Source: Collimonas sp. OK242
Lineage (GTDB): Bacteria > Pseudomonadota > Gammaproteobacteria > Burkholderiales > Burkholderiaceae_D
Length of the DNA stretch: 64,000 nt
Assembly: GCF_900107095.1 (NCBI RefSeq)
Contig: NZ_FNOR01000008.1
Coordinates: 49,053 to 113,052 of the forward strand
Direction of reading: 5' to 3'
Shown here piece after piece: positions 47,261-60,357 of this stretch; the first letter of the stretch is position 1; every line of letters starts with the position of its first letter. Made by a program: the position numbers and the translations under genes. The notes under the pieces are model-generated. The model was not told the origin of the DNA. It saw only the letters and a list, made by a program, of their open reading frames with translations, and ran no database searches.

Positions 47261-47623
47261 GTGTCCGGAAACGCTGCAATCATCGACTATATCCGCGAGC
47301 TGCTGGCGCCGCTTGGCGCTGTCAACGCCCGCAGGATGTTTGGCGGCCATGGCATTTACTACGATAGCGTGATGATCGGCCTGGTTGCCGATGGCACCCT
47401 GTTTCTCAAGACAGATGAGGAAACCCGGCCGCAATTCGCGGCTGCCGGTTGCCGGCCTTTCGTCATCGAGAGCAGAGGGAGGTCGATTGAAATGAGCTAC
47501 TGGTCGGCGCCTGACGACGCCATGGATGCCGCCGCTGCAATGACGCCGTGGGCGCGTCTCGCTTATGCGGCAGCTGTGCGCAAGGCTAATGCAAAACCGG
47601 CGCCGAAGACACGTAAGCGCTGA
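47261..47623 (+). CDS. TfoX/Sxy N-terminal domain protein
   Basis: A 120-residue protein starting with GTG five bases after hrcA. It matches the TfoX/Sxy N-domain (YIRELLAPLGAVNARRMFGGHGIYYDSVMIGLVADG, of which only the motif ARRMFGG is diagnostic). The C-terminal TfoX domain of competence regulators is absent and is replaced by a basic tail (APKTRKR). Such single-domain proteins are common and their role is not defined. Confidence 0.85.
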   Translation: MSGNAAIIDYIRELLAPLGAVNARRMFGGHGIYYDSVMIGLVADGTLFLKTDEETRPQFAAAGCRPFVIESRGRSIEMSYWSAPDDAMDAAAAMTPWARLAYAAAVRKANAKPAPKTRKR

Positions 47624-47647
47624 ACGGTAACGCAGCAAAACGATGCA

Positions 47648-48073
47648 TCAACCCTTCTTCTTACGGCAATCCCGGCAATGCCCGTATAAAGCCAGCGCAT
47701 GATCGGCGATTTCAAAACCATGTTCCTTGGCAACGATTTTTTGACGTTTTTCAATTTCTTCATCGTAAAACTCTTCAACCAGACCGCAATCCAGGCACAC
47801 CAGATGATCGTGATGCGAGCCTTCGTTGAGTTCAAACACGGCCTTGCCGGTTTCAAAGTGGTTGCGCTGCAACAGTCCGGCTTGCTCGAATTGCGTCAGT
47901 ACGCGATACACGGTTGCCAGCCCGACATCGAGATTGTCGTTTAGCAAAATTTTATAGACGTCTTCAGCGCTCAGGTGACGCACCTCGCTATTCTGGAAAA
48001 TTTCCAGGATTTTCAGGCGCGGCAGAGTGGCTTTGAGGCCGCTGGCTTTCAGTTCGGATGGATTGTTCGGCAT
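47648..48073 (-). CDS. fur: Ferric uptake regulator Fur
   Basis: A 141-residue iron-responsive repressor. The winged helix covers residues 1-80 ([32 protein letters not shown]). The regulatory metal site includes HHDH at 87-90 and the structural zinc Cys pairs C93/C96 and C133/C136. The predicted Fur box before hemP in this window is a likely target. It is divergent from bamE, an arrangement conserved in betaproteobacteria. Confidence 0.97.
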   Translation of the reverse strand: MPNNPSELKASGLKATLPRLKILEIFQNSEVRHLSAEDVYKILLNDNLDVGLATVYRVLTQFEQAGLLQRNHFETGKAVFELNEGSHHDHLVCLDCGLVEEFYDEEIEKRQKIVAKEHGFEIADHALALYGHCRDCRKKKG

Positions 48074-48147
48074 GTTTTGGTCACAAATGGATGATCTGCT
48101 TTATCATATAGCGTTTTAGCACAGTTGCTCAATCAATTGAGATCCTT

Positions 48148-48732
48148 ATGCGAATGTTGCTCTCCCCTGTCCGTACCTCCGCTTTGAGCGCTGCAGTTGT
48201 CTTCATGGCCGCTTTGGCCGGCTGCGCTTCAAAGAATCCGCTGATTGATCAGCCCACCGCGCAGCCCGCTGCCGCCGCAACTGCCGCAGCTGCCGCCGCG
48301 GACACCACCGACACCAGCGGGGTCCAAACCATCAAGCATCGCCGCTTTCTCGGCATTTTTTCCCCTTATCGGATAGATATCCAGCAAGGAAACTTTGTCT
48401 CGAAAGAAATGCTGGCACAAGTCAAAGAAGGCATGACCCGTGAGCAAGTGCGTTTTGCGCTCGGTACGCCGTTGGTGACCGACCTGTTCCACGAAGATCG
48501 CTGGGATTATGTGTTCCGCCTGCAAAAAGGCAACGGCGAAGTCACCACCAGCCGCGTCAGCGTTTTCTTCAACGGCAACCTGCTGGCACGCGTTGACGGC
48601 GGCAACCTGCCTACCGAAAACGACTACCTCGATAAAATCTCGGGCGGCGCCGCAGAAGCCAAGAAGAGCCTCAAGAACCTGGAAATGGCACCATCGGCGC
48701 CTGTTGCGCCCATGCCAGGCAAAACCAATTAA
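48148..48732 (+). CDS. bamE: Outer-membrane assembly lipoprotein BamE
   Basis: A 194-residue lipoprotein of the beta-barrel assembly machine. The lipobox is LAGC with C26. The SmpA/OmlA domain contains IDIQQGNFVSKEMLAQVKEG and VRFALGTPLVTDLFHEDRWDY. An Ala/Asp-rich spacer precedes it and a Pro/Ala-rich tail follows, making it longer than E. coli BamE. Located between fur and dapB as in related genomes. Confidence 0.94.
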   Translation: MRMLLSPVRTSALSAAVVFMAALAGCASKNPLIDQPTAQPAAAATAAAAAADTTDTSGVQTIKHRRFLGIFSPYRIDIQQGNFVSKEMLAQVKEGMTREQVRFALGTPLVTDLFHEDRWDYVFRLQKGNGEVTTSRVSVFFNGNLLARVDGGNLPTENDYLDKISGGAAEAKKSLKNLEMAPSAPVAPMPGKTN

Positions 48733-48759
48733 CCAATTGTTCAGATCGTCGAATTAACA

Positions 48760-49566
48760 ATGACTCAGATGAAAATAGCCGTTGCAGGTGCATCGGGACG
48801 CATGGGGCGCATGCTGGTTGAGGCGATTCAAAACGCCGACGATGCACTGCTGGCCGGTGCGCTGGGCATGCCGGATGCACCGGAACTGGGAACCGACGCC
48901 GCCGCATTCCTGGGCAAACCGGCCAACGTACTGATTGAAGCCGATCTGGCCAAGGGCCTGGCGCAAGCAGCCTACCTGATCGATTTCACGCGCCCGGAGG
49001 GCACGCTGAAGCATCTGGACTACTGCGCCGCCCATGGCATCAAAATGATTATCGGCACCACCGGTTTCGATGAAGCCGGCAAGGCGGCGATTGCGGCCGC
49101 AGCAAAAAAAACCGCCATCGTGTTTGCATCCAACATGAGCGTTGGCGTCAATGTCACGCTGAAATTGCTGGAAATGGCGGCCAAAAGCTTTTCCCACGGC
49201 TACGACATCGAAATCATCGAGGCCCATCATCGTCATAAGGTCGATGCGCCATCCGGCACAGCGCTGATGATGGGTGAAGTCGTCGCCGATGCACTCGGGC
49301 GCAAGCTGGACGACGTCGCGGTGTATGCCCGCGAAGGCATCACCGGGGAACGCGATCCGTCCTCTATCGGTTTTTCCGCCATCCGCGGCGGCGATATCGT
49401 CGGCGACCATACGGTGCTGTTTGCCGGCATCGGCGAACGCGTAGAGATCACGCACAAATCCTCCAGCCGCGTCACTTACGCACAGGGCAGCTTGCGCGCC
49501 GCGCGTTTCTTGCGCGACAAGAGTAGCGGCCTGTACGACATGCAGGACGTGTTGGGCCTGCGCTGA
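48760..49566 (+). CDS. dapB: 4-hydroxy-tetrahydrodipicolinate reductase
   Basis: A 268-residue enzyme of lysine and diaminopimelate synthesis. The nucleotide-binding loop is [12 protein letters not shown]. The catalytic motif [16 protein letters not shown] has the His pair and Lys, and [17 protein letters not shown] is in the C-terminal part. Length matches the family. It follows bamE by 27 bases in the same direction. Confidence 0.97.
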   Translation: MTQMKIAVAGASGRMGRMLVEAIQNADDALLAGALGMPDAPELGTDAAAFLGKPANVLIEADLAKGLAQAAYLIDFTRPEGTLKHLDYCAAHGIKMIIGTTGFDEAGKAAIAAAAKKTAIVFASNMSVGVNVTLKLLEMAAKSFSHGYDIEIIEAHHRHKVDAPSGTALMMGEVVADALGRKLDDVAVYAREGITGERDPSSIGFSAIRGGDIVGDHTVLFAGIGERVEITHKSSSRVTYAQGSLRAARFLRDKSSGLYDMQDVLGLR

Positions 49567-52793
<3,227 letters not shown>

Positions 52794-52886
52794 CGTAGTA
52801 GTTCACAAGTACTTCGTGCAAGTACTTCGCAAAGTATGGCCGGATGAATGCGTCCGGCCTTCAATCTTGAAACAAGGAAGGTCCGA

Positions 52887-53480
52887 ATGTTGAATAGAAC
52901 GCCTCTCAGAATGCCTGCAGATTCATGGCTGCGCTGGCCGTTGATACTGATCGTGACGGCGATGCTGTGTGCCTGCGGGTTTCATCTGCGCAGCTCGGCT
53001 AACTTGCCATTCAAGTCCTTGTACATGACGTTTGCCCCCACCTCGCCGTTGGGAATCGAATTGAAGCGAAATATCCTGGCCAGCGGCAACACGCAAGTGC
53101 TGCCGACTGCTGAGGGGGCCGAAGCAATATTGCAGGTACTTGGCGAATCCCAGGAGAAAGTCATCCTGACCACCAACAGTTCCGGCCGCGCGAGCGAGTA
53201 CATGCTGTATTACAGGCTGACTTTCAGCGTGACTGACGCGGAAAAGAAGGAACTGCTGCCGGCGACGCTGATTACATTGAAGCGCGATATCAGCTATAAC
53301 TCGTCGCAAGAACTGTCCAAGGGTGCGGAAGAGGTGTTGCTGTACCGCGACATGCGCAGCGACATGGTGCAGCAGGTTCTGCGCCGCCTGGCAGCGCTCA
53401 AGACAGCCCAGCCAACCGAGCCGGATCAGCCGGCTGCGGCAACCCCGGCTACCGCTCCGGATACCGCTCCTGTCAAATAA
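52887..53480 (+). CDS. lptE: LPS-assembly lipoprotein LptE
   Basis: A 197-residue outer-membrane lipoprotein that plugs the LptD barrel in lipopolysaccharide export. The lipobox LCAC has the lipidated C30 followed by GFHLRSSANLPF, the family hallmark. A Pro/Ala/Thr-rich tail (about 30 residues) ends the protein. AAGGAAG precedes the ATG at 52887. A longer frame starts inside a hairpin loop and is rejected. Order leuS-lptE-holA is conserved. Confidence 0.94.
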   Translation: MLNRTPLRMPADSWLRWPLILIVTAMLCACGFHLRSSANLPFKSLYMTFAPTSPLGIELKRNILASGNTQVLPTAEGAEAILQVLGESQEKVILTTNSSGRASEYMLYYRLTFSVTDAEKKELLPATLITLKRDISYNSSQELSKGAEEVLLYRDMRSDMVQQVLRRLAALKTAQPTEPDQPAAATPATAPDTAPVK

Positions 53481-53499
53481 CGGGGTTAGAGGCTAAATA

Positions 53500-54522
53500 A
53501 TGCAATTGCGGTTTGACGCGCTCGACGGCCATCTGGCGAAAACCCTGGCGCCCTTGTATGTGATCACCAGCGACGAGCATCTGCTGGCGCTGGAGGCATC
53601 CGACAAGATACGCAAAAGTGCGCGCAGCAACGGTTGCAGCGAGCGCGACGTGCTGGTGGTCGACCGCAGCTTCAAATGGGGAGAATTGCTGGCGGCCAAT
53701 CAGTCGCAATCGCTGTTCGGCGATAAAAAACTGATCGAATTGCGCATCCCGACCGGCAAACCGGGCAAGGATGGCGGCCAGGCTTTGCAAAACTATACCG
53801 CGACGCTCAATCCCGATAACGTCACCATTATCAGCTTGCCCAAGCTGGACTGGGCGACGCAAAAAGCCGCCTGGGTCGCCACGCTGCAACAGAGCGCTGT
53901 GTATATCGATATTCCGCTGGTGGAGCGGGCCCATTTACCCAACTGGATCGGGGTTCGCCTGGCGGCCCAGCAGCAAAGCGCAGACCGGCAATCGCTGGAT
54001 TTCATCGCCGATCGGGTCGAAGGCAATCTGCTGGCGGCGCATCAGGAAATCCAGAAACTGGCTTTGTTGCATCCGCCCGGCAAACTGAGCTTCGAACAGT
54101 GCCACGATGCAGTCCTCAACGTCGCGCGCTATGATGTCTTCAAGCTCAATGAAGCGATGCTGGTTGGCGATACGGCGCGCCTGGTGCGCATGATGGATGG
54201 TTTGAAAGGTGAAGGCGAAGCCCTGCCGCTGGTGCTATGGGCAGTCGCCGAAGAAATCCGCACCTTGTTGAAATTGAAATCGGCAGCCAGCCAGGGACGC
54301 CCGATACCCGCGCTGCTGAAGGAATATCGCATCTGGGGGCCGCGCGAAAGACTGATGGAGCCGGCGCTGCGGCGCCTGAGCCTGGCGACGCTGGAAGCGG
54401 CATTGAAAGATGCGGCGCAAATCGACAAGATGGTCAAAGGCTTGCGCGCCAAAGCGTTTTCCGGCGATGCCTGGGATGCCTTGCTACAGTTGGGATTAAA
54501 ACTCATTGGGGACAGAGTTTAA
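53500..54522 (+). CDS. holA: DNA polymerase III delta subunit
   Basis: A 340-residue clamp-loader subunit that opens the beta clamp. The N-terminus [33 protein letters not shown] is partly shown by its first motif [11 protein letters not shown]. The clamp-binding region [19 protein letters not shown] and the C-terminal helical collar ([14 protein letters not shown]) follow. Length and order match beta-proteobacterial HolA. It starts 19 bases after lptE. Confidence 0.95.
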   Translation: MQLRFDALDGHLAKTLAPLYVITSDEHLLALEASDKIRKSARSNGCSERDVLVVDRSFKWGELLAANQSQSLFGDKKLIELRIPTGKPGKDGGQALQNYTATLNPDNVTIISLPKLDWATQKAAWVATLQQSAVYIDIPLVERAHLPNWIGVRLAAQQQSADRQSLDFIADRVEGNLLAAHQEIQKLALLHPPGKLSFEQCHDAVLNVARYDVFKLNEAMLVGDTARLVRMMDGLKGEGEALPLVLWAVAEEIRTLLKLKSAASQGRPIPALLKEYRIWGPRERLMEPALRRLSLATLEAALKDAAQIDKMVKGLRAKAFSGDAWDALLQLGLKLIGDRV

Positions 54523-54620
54523 GAGGCGCCGCCGTGCGCCGAATTACACTTCCCGCGCAGCTCTGTCCTCAACTAATTAGACAGACGAAACGTGTAAATT
54601 GCAAAGAAAAATCTAGGCAT

Positions 54621-55886
54621 ATGAACATCCAACATTACATGACCGAAGTCGGACAACGCGCGCGCGCCGCATCGCGCGCCATGGCGCGCGCCGACAGCGC
54701 CGTCAAGAACCGCGCACTGAGCCTGATCGCCGCCGCCATCCGGCGCGATGCCGACCTGTTACGCGCGGCTAACCAGATCGATCTGGAAACGGCGCGCGCC
54801 AACGGCCTGGCGCCGGCGATGCTGGATCGCCTGACGCTATCGGAGCAAGCCATCGCCACCATGATCGCGGGGCTCGAGCAAATTGTCGCCCTGCCCGATC
54901 CGATCGGCGAAATCTCGAACATGAAGTACCGTCCCACCGGCATCCAGGTGGGCCAGATGCGGGTGCCGCTGGGCGTGATCGGCATCATTTATGAAGCCCG
55001 GCCCAATGTCACCGTGGATGCTGCCGGCCTGTGCATCAAGAGCGGCAACGCCACCATTTTGCGCGGCGGCTCCGAAGCCCATCACTGCAACCAGGCGCTG
55101 GCCAAGCTGGTGCAAGAAGGCCTGGCCGGCGCCGGCCTGCCGCAAGATGCGGTGCAAGTGGTCGACACCACCGACCGTGCTGCCGTTGGCGCCCTGATCA
55201 CGATGCCGCAGTACGTCGACGTCATTGTGCCGCGCGGCGGCAAGGGCCTGATCGAACGCCTGATCAAGGAAGCCACGGTGCCGATGATCAAACATCTCGA
55301 CGGCATCTGCCACGTCTATATAGACGACCAGGCCGATCTCGACAAAGCGCTGAAGATTGCCTTCAATGCCAAATGCCATCGTTACGGCACTTGCAACACG
55401 ATGGAAACCTTGCTGGTAGCGCGCGCGATTGCGCCGCAAGTATTGCCGCAACTGGCCAAGCTGTACCTGGCTAAAGAAGTCGAACTGCGCGCCGACGATG
55501 AGGCGCTCGCCATTCTGGCTGGCTATCCGCACCTGGCCGCCGCCACCGAAGAGGATTGGAGCACCGAATATCTGGCGGCGATCCTGTCCGTCAAGATCGT
55601 GGCCGATGTGGATGAGGCAATCGCCCATATCAACACTTACTCCTCGCAGCATACCGACAGCATCGTCACCGAAAACCATACGCGGGCGATGCGCTTCTTG
55701 CGCGAAGTCGATTCGGCTTCGGTGATGATCAATGCTTCGACCCGCTTTGCGGATGGTTTCGAATTTGGCCTGGGCGCTGAAATCGGCATCTCCAACGATA
55801 AATTGCATGCGCGCGGACCGGTCGGCCTCGAGGGCCTGACTTCGCTAAAATATGTGGTGTTCGGACACGGCGAAGTACGCGAGTAA
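54621..55886 (+). CDS. proA: Gamma-glutamyl phosphate reductase
   Basis: A 421-residue aldehyde-dehydrogenase-fold enzyme of proline synthesis. Motifs: [43 protein letters not shown] and the catalytic Cys region [19 protein letters not shown]. The family start [15 protein letters not shown] (ATG at 54621) is used; an open frame extends upstream into holA but is not similar to the family. It lies 98 bases after holA. Confidence 0.96.
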   Translation: MNIQHYMTEVGQRARAASRAMARADSAVKNRALSLIAAAIRRDADLLRAANQIDLETARANGLAPAMLDRLTLSEQAIATMIAGLEQIVALPDPIGEISNMKYRPTGIQVGQMRVPLGVIGIIYEARPNVTVDAAGLCIKSGNATILRGGSEAHHCNQALAKLVQEGLAGAGLPQDAVQVVDTTDRAAVGALITMPQYVDVIVPRGGKGLIERLIKEATVPMIKHLDGICHVYIDDQADLDKALKIAFNAKCHRYGTCNTMETLLVARAIAPQVLPQLAKLYLAKEVELRADDEALAILAGYPHLAAATEEDWSTEYLAAILSVKIVADVDEAIAHINTYSSQHTDSIVTENHTRAMRFLREVDSASVMINASTRFADGFEFGLGAEIGISNDKLHARGPVGLEGLTSLKYVVFGHGEVRE

Positions 55887-55976
55887 GGCGCAACACTCGC
55901 GTCCTATATGCAAGCGGATTCGCCCTTCCCGCAATAATCGCAACAATCGCAATAATCAAAAAAAGGAAATCCCCCC

Positions 55977-56399
55977 ATGCTTTGGATCAAGTCGCTGCAT
56001 ATTGTCTTCATCGCCTCATGGTTTGCCGGTCTGTTTTATCTGCCAAGAATTCTGGTCAACCTGGCGCAAGAAACAGATGCCGCGGCCAGCCAAAGATTGC
56101 TATTGATGGCGCGCAAGCTGTATCGCTTCATGTCGATCCTGTCGCTGCCGGCGATTGTATTGGGCGCCTGGCTGTGGCTGGGTTACGGCATAGGCAAAGG
56201 CCCGGGCAATGGCTGGCTGCACGCCAAATTATTCCTGGTGGTACTGGTGATCGGCTATCACCATGCCTGCGGCAGCTTGCTGAAGAAATTTGAAAACGGG
56301 GTGAATACCCGCAGCCATACCTGGTTCCGCTGGTTCAATGAAGTACCGGTCCTGTTGCTGCTCGCCATCGTCATCCTGGTGGTTGTCAAACCGTTCTGA
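55977..56399 (+). CDS. hemJ: Protoporphyrinogen oxidase HemJ (UPF0093)
   Basis: A 140-residue integral membrane protein with four helices. Family motifs are LWIKSLHIVFIASWFAGLFY with the essential His and FYLPRILVN, and LHAKLFLVVLVIGYHHACG with further His. It oxidises protoporphyrinogen IX in bacteria lacking HemG/HemY. It is often annotated as a CopD-family protein. AAAAGGAAA precedes the ATG. Ferrochelatase is encoded elsewhere in this window. Confidence 0.82.
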   Translation: MLWIKSLHIVFIASWFAGLFYLPRILVNLAQETDAAASQRLLLMARKLYRFMSILSLPAIVLGAWLWLGYGIGKGPGNGWLHAKLFLVVLVIGYHHACGSLLKKFENGVNTRSHTWFRWFNEVPVLLLLAIVILVVVKPF

Positions 56400-56418
56400 T
56401 ACCGTCCGAGGATTAGCC

Positions 56419-57021
56419 ATGAGCAAACTCTGTGAATATTATTTTGCGCCGCACTCGCCTTTCGCCTACCTGGGACACGCACGCCTGCAGGCTTTGTCGA
56501 AACAGTACGATGTAAAAATCGCATTAAAACCCTGCGACTTATCCAAGGTTTTCAACGCCTCAGGCGGCTTGCCTTTGGCCAAACGCGCGCCTCAGCGCCA
56601 GGCTTACCGGCTGGAAGAACTGCGGCGCTGGAGCGAATACCTGCAAGTACCGCTGAACCTGCACCCGACTTTCTTTCCGGTGCAGAGCGACGATGCCGCG
56701 AAACTGCTCATCGCGACCCAACTGGCGCACGGCACGGAAGCCGCCATGATATTGACCGGCGCTATAATGCGTGCAGTCTGGGCCGAACAACGCAATATTG
56801 CCGATGGCGCCACCTTGATCGCCATCGCCTCGGAACTTGGCCATGACGGCAAGACCTTGCTGAAATCGGCCGAAACCGCCAGCGTCCAGAGCGAATTCGA
56901 TCGTTTTACCGAGGATGCGATTTCCGCCAATATGTTCGGCGCGCCCTGGTACGTAGTCGACGGCGAAGCGTTCTGGGGCCAGGACCGGCTGGATTTTGTA
57001 GAGCGGGCATTCGCCAGATAG
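56419..57021 (+). CDS. 2-hydroxychromene-2-carboxylate isomerase family protein
   Basis: A 200-residue DsbA-fold protein of the kappa-class GST/HCCA isomerase family. The N-terminal EYYFAPHSPFAYLGHARL carries the Ser in place of the redox Cys, and the C-terminal NMFGAPWYVVDGEAFWGQDRLDFVE is diagnostic. The family acts on naphthalene-pathway intermediates in degraders; here no aromatic operon is near, so the substrate is uncertain. ATG at 56419 follows GAGGA. Confidence 0.88.
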   Translation: MSKLCEYYFAPHSPFAYLGHARLQALSKQYDVKIALKPCDLSKVFNASGGLPLAKRAPQRQAYRLEELRRWSEYLQVPLNLHPTFFPVQSDDAAKLLIATQLAHGTEAAMILTGAIMRAVWAEQRNIADGATLIAIASELGHDGKTLLKSAETASVQSEFDRFTEDAISANMFGAPWYVVDGEAFWGQDRLDFVERAFAR

Positions 57022-57071
57022 TTATTTTGTAGTATCGCAATTGTAGTATCACAACGGATAAAGGGTTCCCC

Positions 57072-58307
57072 ATGTCGCACCTGTCAACAGATTCACATTC
57101 GTATTTTTGTCCTTGCCCGCGCGGGCTGGAAGCGGCATTGGCTGAAGAACTGAATGAAATAGCGCAGTTCAGCGCACCCGCCGTCACCCTCAAGGTCCAC
57201 ACCCAGGTGCCAGGCGGCGTCCATTGCTCAGGTTTGCTGAGCGATGCCTGGCGCATCAACCTGCACTCGCGCATTGCCAGCCGGGTGCTGCTGCGCTTGA
57301 CGCATGGCGCCTACAAGAATGAAAACGATATTTACGACATGACGCTGGAGCAGGAGTGGGAGAGCTGGTTCCCGGTCAGCCACACGATCCGGGTTGACGT
57401 CACTGCCGTGAAATCGCCTTTACGCAGCCTGCAATTCACCACGCTCAAGATCAAGGATGGCATCTGCGACCGTTTCCGCGACCTGTGCGATGAGCGGCCT
57501 TCCGTCGACACCGGCACGCCGGACATGCGTATCGTCGGCTTTCTCGATGCCCATAATTTCACGCTGTACCTCGATACTTCCGGCGAAGCCTTGTTCAAGC
57601 GCGGCTGGCGCGCCGAAACCGGCGATGCGCCGTTGCGCGAAAATCTCGCCGCCGGCCTGCTGCGTACCTCCGGCTGGAAACCGGGCACGGTCTTGTTCGA
57701 CCCCATGTGCGGCTCAGGCACGATTTTGATCGAAGCGGCCCAGATCCTGGCCGGCATTCCTGCCGGTGCGCGCCGCCACTTCGCGTTTGAAAAGTTCAAC
57801 GATTTCGAAAGCGCAAAATGGCTGGCGATCAAAGGCAGCTTCAAGCCGAATCCGTTGCCGGCCACGCCGACCATCTTCGGCAGCGACATTTCTGGCGATA
57901 TGGTGCAAATTGCGGCGAACAATCTGCGCAACGCCGGCATCCTGTTCGAAGTGCCGATCAAACAGATCGAGGCGCAGGAAGTCAAACCGCCGGGCGATGT
58001 CGAGCACGGCATCATGCTGACCAATCCTCCGTATGGCGAGCGGATCGGCGTGCGCGGCGACAGCACCTTGACCAGCGATGACTTGTTGACCGCATTCTTC
58101 AGCGCGTTCGGCACCACGCTGAAGCAGCGTTTTGCCGGCTGGAGCGTATTTCTGTTTTCTGCCGATCTCGGCTTGCCGAAGTTGCTGCGCCTGAAAGAAG
58201 CACGCAAGACGCCTTTCTTCAATGGCGCACTGGAATGCCGCCTGTTCCGCTTTGATATGGTGGCCGGCTTCAACCGCCGTGAAGCGGCCAAGCCAAAAGC
58301 CGAGTAG
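57072..58307 (+). CDS. THUMP-domain rRNA (guanine-N2) methyltransferase, RlmL-like
   Basis: A 411-residue protein. The N-terminal THUMP domain (CPRGLEAALAEELNEI at the start) binds RNA. The Rossmann methyltransferase has LFDPMCGSGTILIEAAQI for SAM binding and the catalytic NPPYGERIG for N2-guanine methylation. It corresponds to the first half of E. coli RlmKL; the second methyltransferase domain is absent, as is usual in betaproteobacteria. The likely target is 23S rRNA G2445. Confidence 0.9.
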   Translation: MSHLSTDSHSYFCPCPRGLEAALAEELNEIAQFSAPAVTLKVHTQVPGGVHCSGLLSDAWRINLHSRIASRVLLRLTHGAYKNENDIYDMTLEQEWESWFPVSHTIRVDVTAVKSPLRSLQFTTLKIKDGICDRFRDLCDERPSVDTGTPDMRIVGFLDAHNFTLYLDTSGEALFKRGWRAETGDAPLRENLAAGLLRTSGWKPGTVLFDPMCGSGTILIEAAQILAGIPAGARRHFAFEKFNDFESAKWLAIKGSFKPNPLPATPTIFGSDISGDMVQIAANNLRNAGILFEVPIKQIEAQEVKPPGDVEHGIMLTNPPYGERIGVRGDSTLTSDDLLTAFFSAFGTTLKQRFAGWSVFLFSADLGLPKLLRLKEARKTPFFNGALECRLFRFDMVAGFNRREAAKPKAE

Positions 58308-58548
58308 CACGAAACACGAAACGGCGAACGAACAGCACAGCCTTTCTCAGCATTCTCCCAACAAAACCAGCGCATTCTTTGCGCTGGCTTTGCATCAAGC
58401 AGTTTGGCCGGACGCCCCGTCCCCCGGGAAGCCAAATCTGTTATCCCCTAAAAGCAATATGACTTTCGTGCATCACACCATGCGCGACGCCAGACATTGC
58501 CTATTCAGCATCACTTCTTCATTACCCGACACCCGGCGCTAAAAGCGC

Positions 58549-58577
58549 TTGCATTCCTCGTCCAGGTAGCTAATAAT
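58549..58577 (+). promoter_or_regulatory. Sigma-70 promoter of the hemP operon
   Basis: TTGCAT (58549-58554) and TAATAAT (58571-58577) are 16 bases apart. The Fur box begins three bases after the -10 element, ideal for repression. Confidence 0.6.
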
Positions 58578-58579
58578 AC

Positions 58580-58600
58580 AAATACGAATTGTTCGCATTT
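58580..58600 (+). promoter_or_regulatory. Fur box upstream of hemP
   Basis: A near-perfect palindrome AAATACGAA-TTG-TTCGCATTT (8 of 9 arm positions pair) resembling betaproteobacterial Fur sites. It overlaps the start of transcription, so iron-loaded Fur should shut the operon. Confidence 0.75.
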
Positions 58601-58615
58601 ACATAAAGGACTATC

Positions 58616-58813
58616 ATGAGCCAGACGATACGACGCGAAGCACAAATTGAAAAAACGCCTGTGTCCAGCATCACGCAGTCAGTTGCATCAGCAGTCACGC
58701 GTATCAAGAGCCAGGATCTGTTCAAGCAAATGCGCGAACTGGAAATTGATCACGGCGGCCGGATTTATAAGCTGCGGCTGACGCAACTGAACAAATTGAT
58801 CCTGACCGCTTAA
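58616..58813 (+). CDS. hemP: Hemin uptake protein HemP
   Basis: A 65-residue protein. The C-terminal ELEIDHGGRIYKLRLTQLNK and final KLILTA match the HemP family (HGGxxYxLRxTxxxKLILTK). In Burkholderiales HemP/HmuP acts as a coactivator of heme-uptake gene expression. It is the first gene after the Fur box and is preceded by AAAGGA. Confidence 0.9.
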   Translation: MSQTIRREAQIEKTPVSSITQSVASAVTRIKSQDLFKQMRELEIDHGGRIYKLRLTQLNKLILTA

Positions 58814-58913
58814 GCACTGTAATTTTTATTTGGCCGCATTTAGTTAACCGTAGCCAGCCCCAGCCCGCCCGCAGTAGCCGCCAGCCAGCAAGATACTGAT
58901 ATAGGAGTGCTTG

Positions 58914-59234
58914 ATGGTATCGGAAAAAATCAACCCGGCTTTGATAGAGCCAAACGGCGCGCCGGCGCAGCCGGAGCTGCTGGTTTCGGCAGTGTTGCAC
59001 CTGATGTCGCATTACACCGCGCATAGCCAGGAAGCCAGCGCTTGCGTCAAGCTGGCGTCGGTGATTGAGCGCCATTTGAAGGCGCTGGCAGATTTGCCGA
59101 ATCTGGCGCCGGTATTGCGCGCAACCTGCCTGCAGTTGTCGGAGCAGTGGGGAACAGTAGTAGAGAACGCCATGCCGCAGCCGGGGAAAACCAATCTGTT
59201 CAGCAGATTTGTGGCCGCCAACAGGGTGTGCTGA
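58914..59234 (+). CDS. Hypothetical protein of the iron operon
   Basis: A 106-residue cytoplasmic, mostly helical protein (LLVSAVLHLMSHYTAHSQEA, VIERHLKALADLPNL). No known domain is recognised. It starts 100 bases after hemP with AGGAG well placed before the ATG at 58914. Its place between hemP and bfd suggests Fur control and a role in iron handling; homologues in the same place are common in Oxalobacteraceae, by recollection. Confidence 0.7.
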   Translation: MVSEKINPALIEPNGAPAQPELLVSAVLHLMSHYTAHSQEASACVKLASVIERHLKALADLPNLAPVLRATCLQLSEQWGTVVENAMPQPGKTNLFSRFVAANRVC

Positions 59235-59344
59235 AGCAGCATCGAGCAGTATCGAATAAGTGTTAATAAGCGCCGCAAGAACATCTTTGCCGGCTGATTT
59301 CTATCTTTTTAATCTGCCTTCTAACTATGGCAGCAAGGTGCAAA

Positions 59345-59575
59345 ATGATTGTTTGTGTTTGCAATAACGTATCGGATCGAAAAATTCGACAGGCAGTCGA
59401 CGAGGGCATGTCTTCCATGTCTGAATTGCGCGAGAACCTGGGTATCGGTACCTGCTGCGGGAAATGCCATTCCTGCGCAAAAAGCGTATTGCGCGAGTGC
59501 CTCGACAACCATGCGCCTGCTGCCTTGCGACATGTTCAAGCCATGGTGTTTCAGCAAAACATACAAGCTGCGTAA
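59345..59575 (+). CDS. bfd: Bacterioferritin-associated ferredoxin
   Basis: A 76-residue [2Fe-2S] protein that delivers electrons to release iron from bacterioferritin. Cluster ligands are C4 and C6 (MIVCVCNNV) and C38 and C41 (TCCGKC). The family start is ATG at 59345; an ATG six codons earlier adds MAARCK. Its partner bacterioferritin is encoded 2.2 kb downstream. Confidence 0.92.
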   Translation: MIVCVCNNVSDRKIRQAVDEGMSSMSELRENLGIGTCCGKCHSCAKSVLRECLDNHAPAALRHVQAMVFQQNIQAA

Positions 59576-59610
59576 TGAGGTCCACAGGCCCTGGTGGGAT
59601 AAGCGCAACC

Positions 59611-60291
59611 ATGTCGTCAGCAGCAATCAGTTATCCTGCGCTTGCATGGAGACAAGTCAAACGCATAGGGCCATTAGGGGCCATTCTGCTGCTGCACTTG
59701 GCTTTTTTCTGGGCCTTGAAAAGCGGTCTGATCCGTCAGGCCGCACAAGCCATGCCGAAAGAAATCTTCGCCAGCTTCATCACGCCGGAAAAGGCGCCTG
59801 AGCCAACACCGCCGCAACCACAGCCGGCCGCACCAAAGAGCGTCGCTGTAGTAAGGAAGAACATCGCCCCCCCGCGCCCTGCGCCAGTCGTCAACGACAC
59901 GCCATCGGAAGCCGCCATTTCGGTGCCGGCACCGGCTCCGCAGCCGCCGCAGCGTGAGGAGCCGGCAGCAGCAGCGGCGCCCGCCGCACCTGCCGCACCC
60001 GCTCAGCCGCGCACCATCAATTCCGGGGTCGAATACATCCAGCCGCCTGACGTGAAATATCCCGCCGTCTCGAAACGCATGGGAGAAGAAGGCAAGTCGA
60101 TAATCCGCGTTCTGATCAACGAAAAGGGCCGCGCCGAGCGCGCCGAGGTGCAAAAATCTTCTGGCTCAAGCCGCCTGGATGACGCCGCCAGACAGGCGGT
60201 AATGCGGGCTTTATTCAAGCCATACATGGAAGACGGCAAACCGATGCCGGTCTTTGCCATCGTACCTATCAATTTCCAGTTATTCAATTAA
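59611..60291 (+). CDS. tonB: Energy transducer TonB
   Basis: A 226-residue inner-membrane protein. The N-terminal helix (LGAILLLHLAFFWALKSGLI) with the conserved Ser/His face is followed by a Pro/Ala-rich periplasmic spacer (about residues 55-130, including PPQPQPAAPKS). The C-terminal domain (about 140-226) contains GEEGKSIIRVLINEKGRAE and ends VPINFQLFN. It energises outer-membrane receptors for heme and siderophores. The ATG at 59611 is inferred from the family; an open frame begins earlier. Confidence 0.93.
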   Translation: MSSAAISYPALAWRQVKRIGPLGAILLLHLAFFWALKSGLIRQAAQAMPKEIFASFITPEKAPEPTPPQPQPAAPKSVAVVRKNIAPPRPAPVVNDTPSEAAISVPAPAPQPPQREEPAAAAAPAAPAAPAQPRTINSGVEYIQPPDVKYPAVSKRMGEEGKSIIRVLINEKGRAERAEVQKSSGSSRLDDAARQAVMRALFKPYMEDGKPMPVFAIVPINFQLFN

Positions 60292-60357
60292 TCAATGGCG
60301 CTCTTGGCGTTTCGCCAAAGCAGCCGCAGCCCATCTACAGCCACAAGGGGAATCATC

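Larger units (their letters stand above)
58308..58615. other. Upstream region of the iron operon
   Basis: This 308-base gap holds no gene that I can support. Its right end contains the hemP promoter and Fur box; the left part shows nothing recognisable. Confidence 0.5.

Noticed and set aside
54237..54620. Extended N-terminus of proA overlapping holA
   Set aside because: The extension lies in an alternative frame of holA; ProA begins at MNIQHYM.
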